Shown here: positions 5,114 through 5,146 of the stretch, in pieces | Layout: each line of letters begins with the position of its first letter | How positions within the stretch are numbered: position 1 is the stretch's first letter | Assembly: GCA_012515695.1 (NCBI GenBank) | Contig: JAAYXX010000533.1 | Location: 1 to 5,146 of the forward strand | Direction of reading: 5' to 3' | From: Chloroflexota bacterium | GTDB lineage: Bacteria; Chloroflexota; Anaerolineae; UBA1429 | DNA length: 5,146 nt | The notes under the pieces: generated by a model | Seen by the model: only the letters and a program-made list of their open reading frames with translations | Told to the model about the DNA's origin: nothing | Databases searched by the model: none | Made by a program: the position numbers and the translations under genes

Positions 5114-5146
5114 CATGTCACCCTCGCCCTTTGGGAGAGGGAGCGG
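5114..5146 (-). repeat. Inverted partial copy of the double-hairpin repeat, cut by the right edge
   Basis: The plus strand shows a CCCTC/GAGGG and CCC/GGG hairpin with one G/A mismatch (5121-5141). The reverse complement matches copy 1 from CCCTC to CATG (4863-4890) at 24 of 28 positions, including the internal mismatch, so it is an inverted copy. Its first hairpin would lie beyond 5146. Confidence 0.6.

Overview
The window looks like a chromosomal segment from a GC-rich, Chloroflexota-type bacterium (Anaerolineae or a relative). This is inferred from the mix of genes: a secreted VIT/VWA protein, a non-heme uroporphyrinogen-decarboxylase-like protein, and a DUF3048 lipoprotein whose lipidated cysteine is followed by a long Thr/Pro linker. 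The abundant GC-rich hairpin repeats between genes fit the same picture. No ribosomal RNA or other strong taxonomic marker is present, so the assignment is tentative.

Layout. Positions 1-1912 (minus strand) hold most of a secreted VIT plus VWA domain protein whose C-terminus lies beyond the left edge. Positions 1913-2426 are non-coding: a leader for that gene, then a dense cluster of hairpins (2088-2298) that folds on paper into two modules, each closed by a long-range helix, then a minus-strand terminator (2324-2375). Positions 2427-3416 (minus) encode a 329-residue URO-D/MtaA-superfamily protein. A 164-bp divergent intergenic region follows, with back-to-back predicted promoters. Positions 3581-4735 (plus) encode a 384-residue DUF3048 lipoprotein, ended by a very clear terminator (4750-4787). 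The rest (4788-5146) holds no gene. It contains two copies of a pyrimidine-rich double-hairpin repeat, part of an inverted third copy, a truncated second copy of the 2240-2298 module, and a minus-strand terminator-like hairpin suggesting a convergent gene beyond the right edge.

The three genes do not form an obvious operon or pathway. Two products are predicted to be exported, one secreted and one a lipoprotein; the third is a cytoplasmic enzyme-like protein. I see no defence system, CRISPR array, tRNA, transposase or phage gene. The most unusual content is the non-coding structure: the multi-hairpin cluster at 2088-2298 and the related repeats near the right end.
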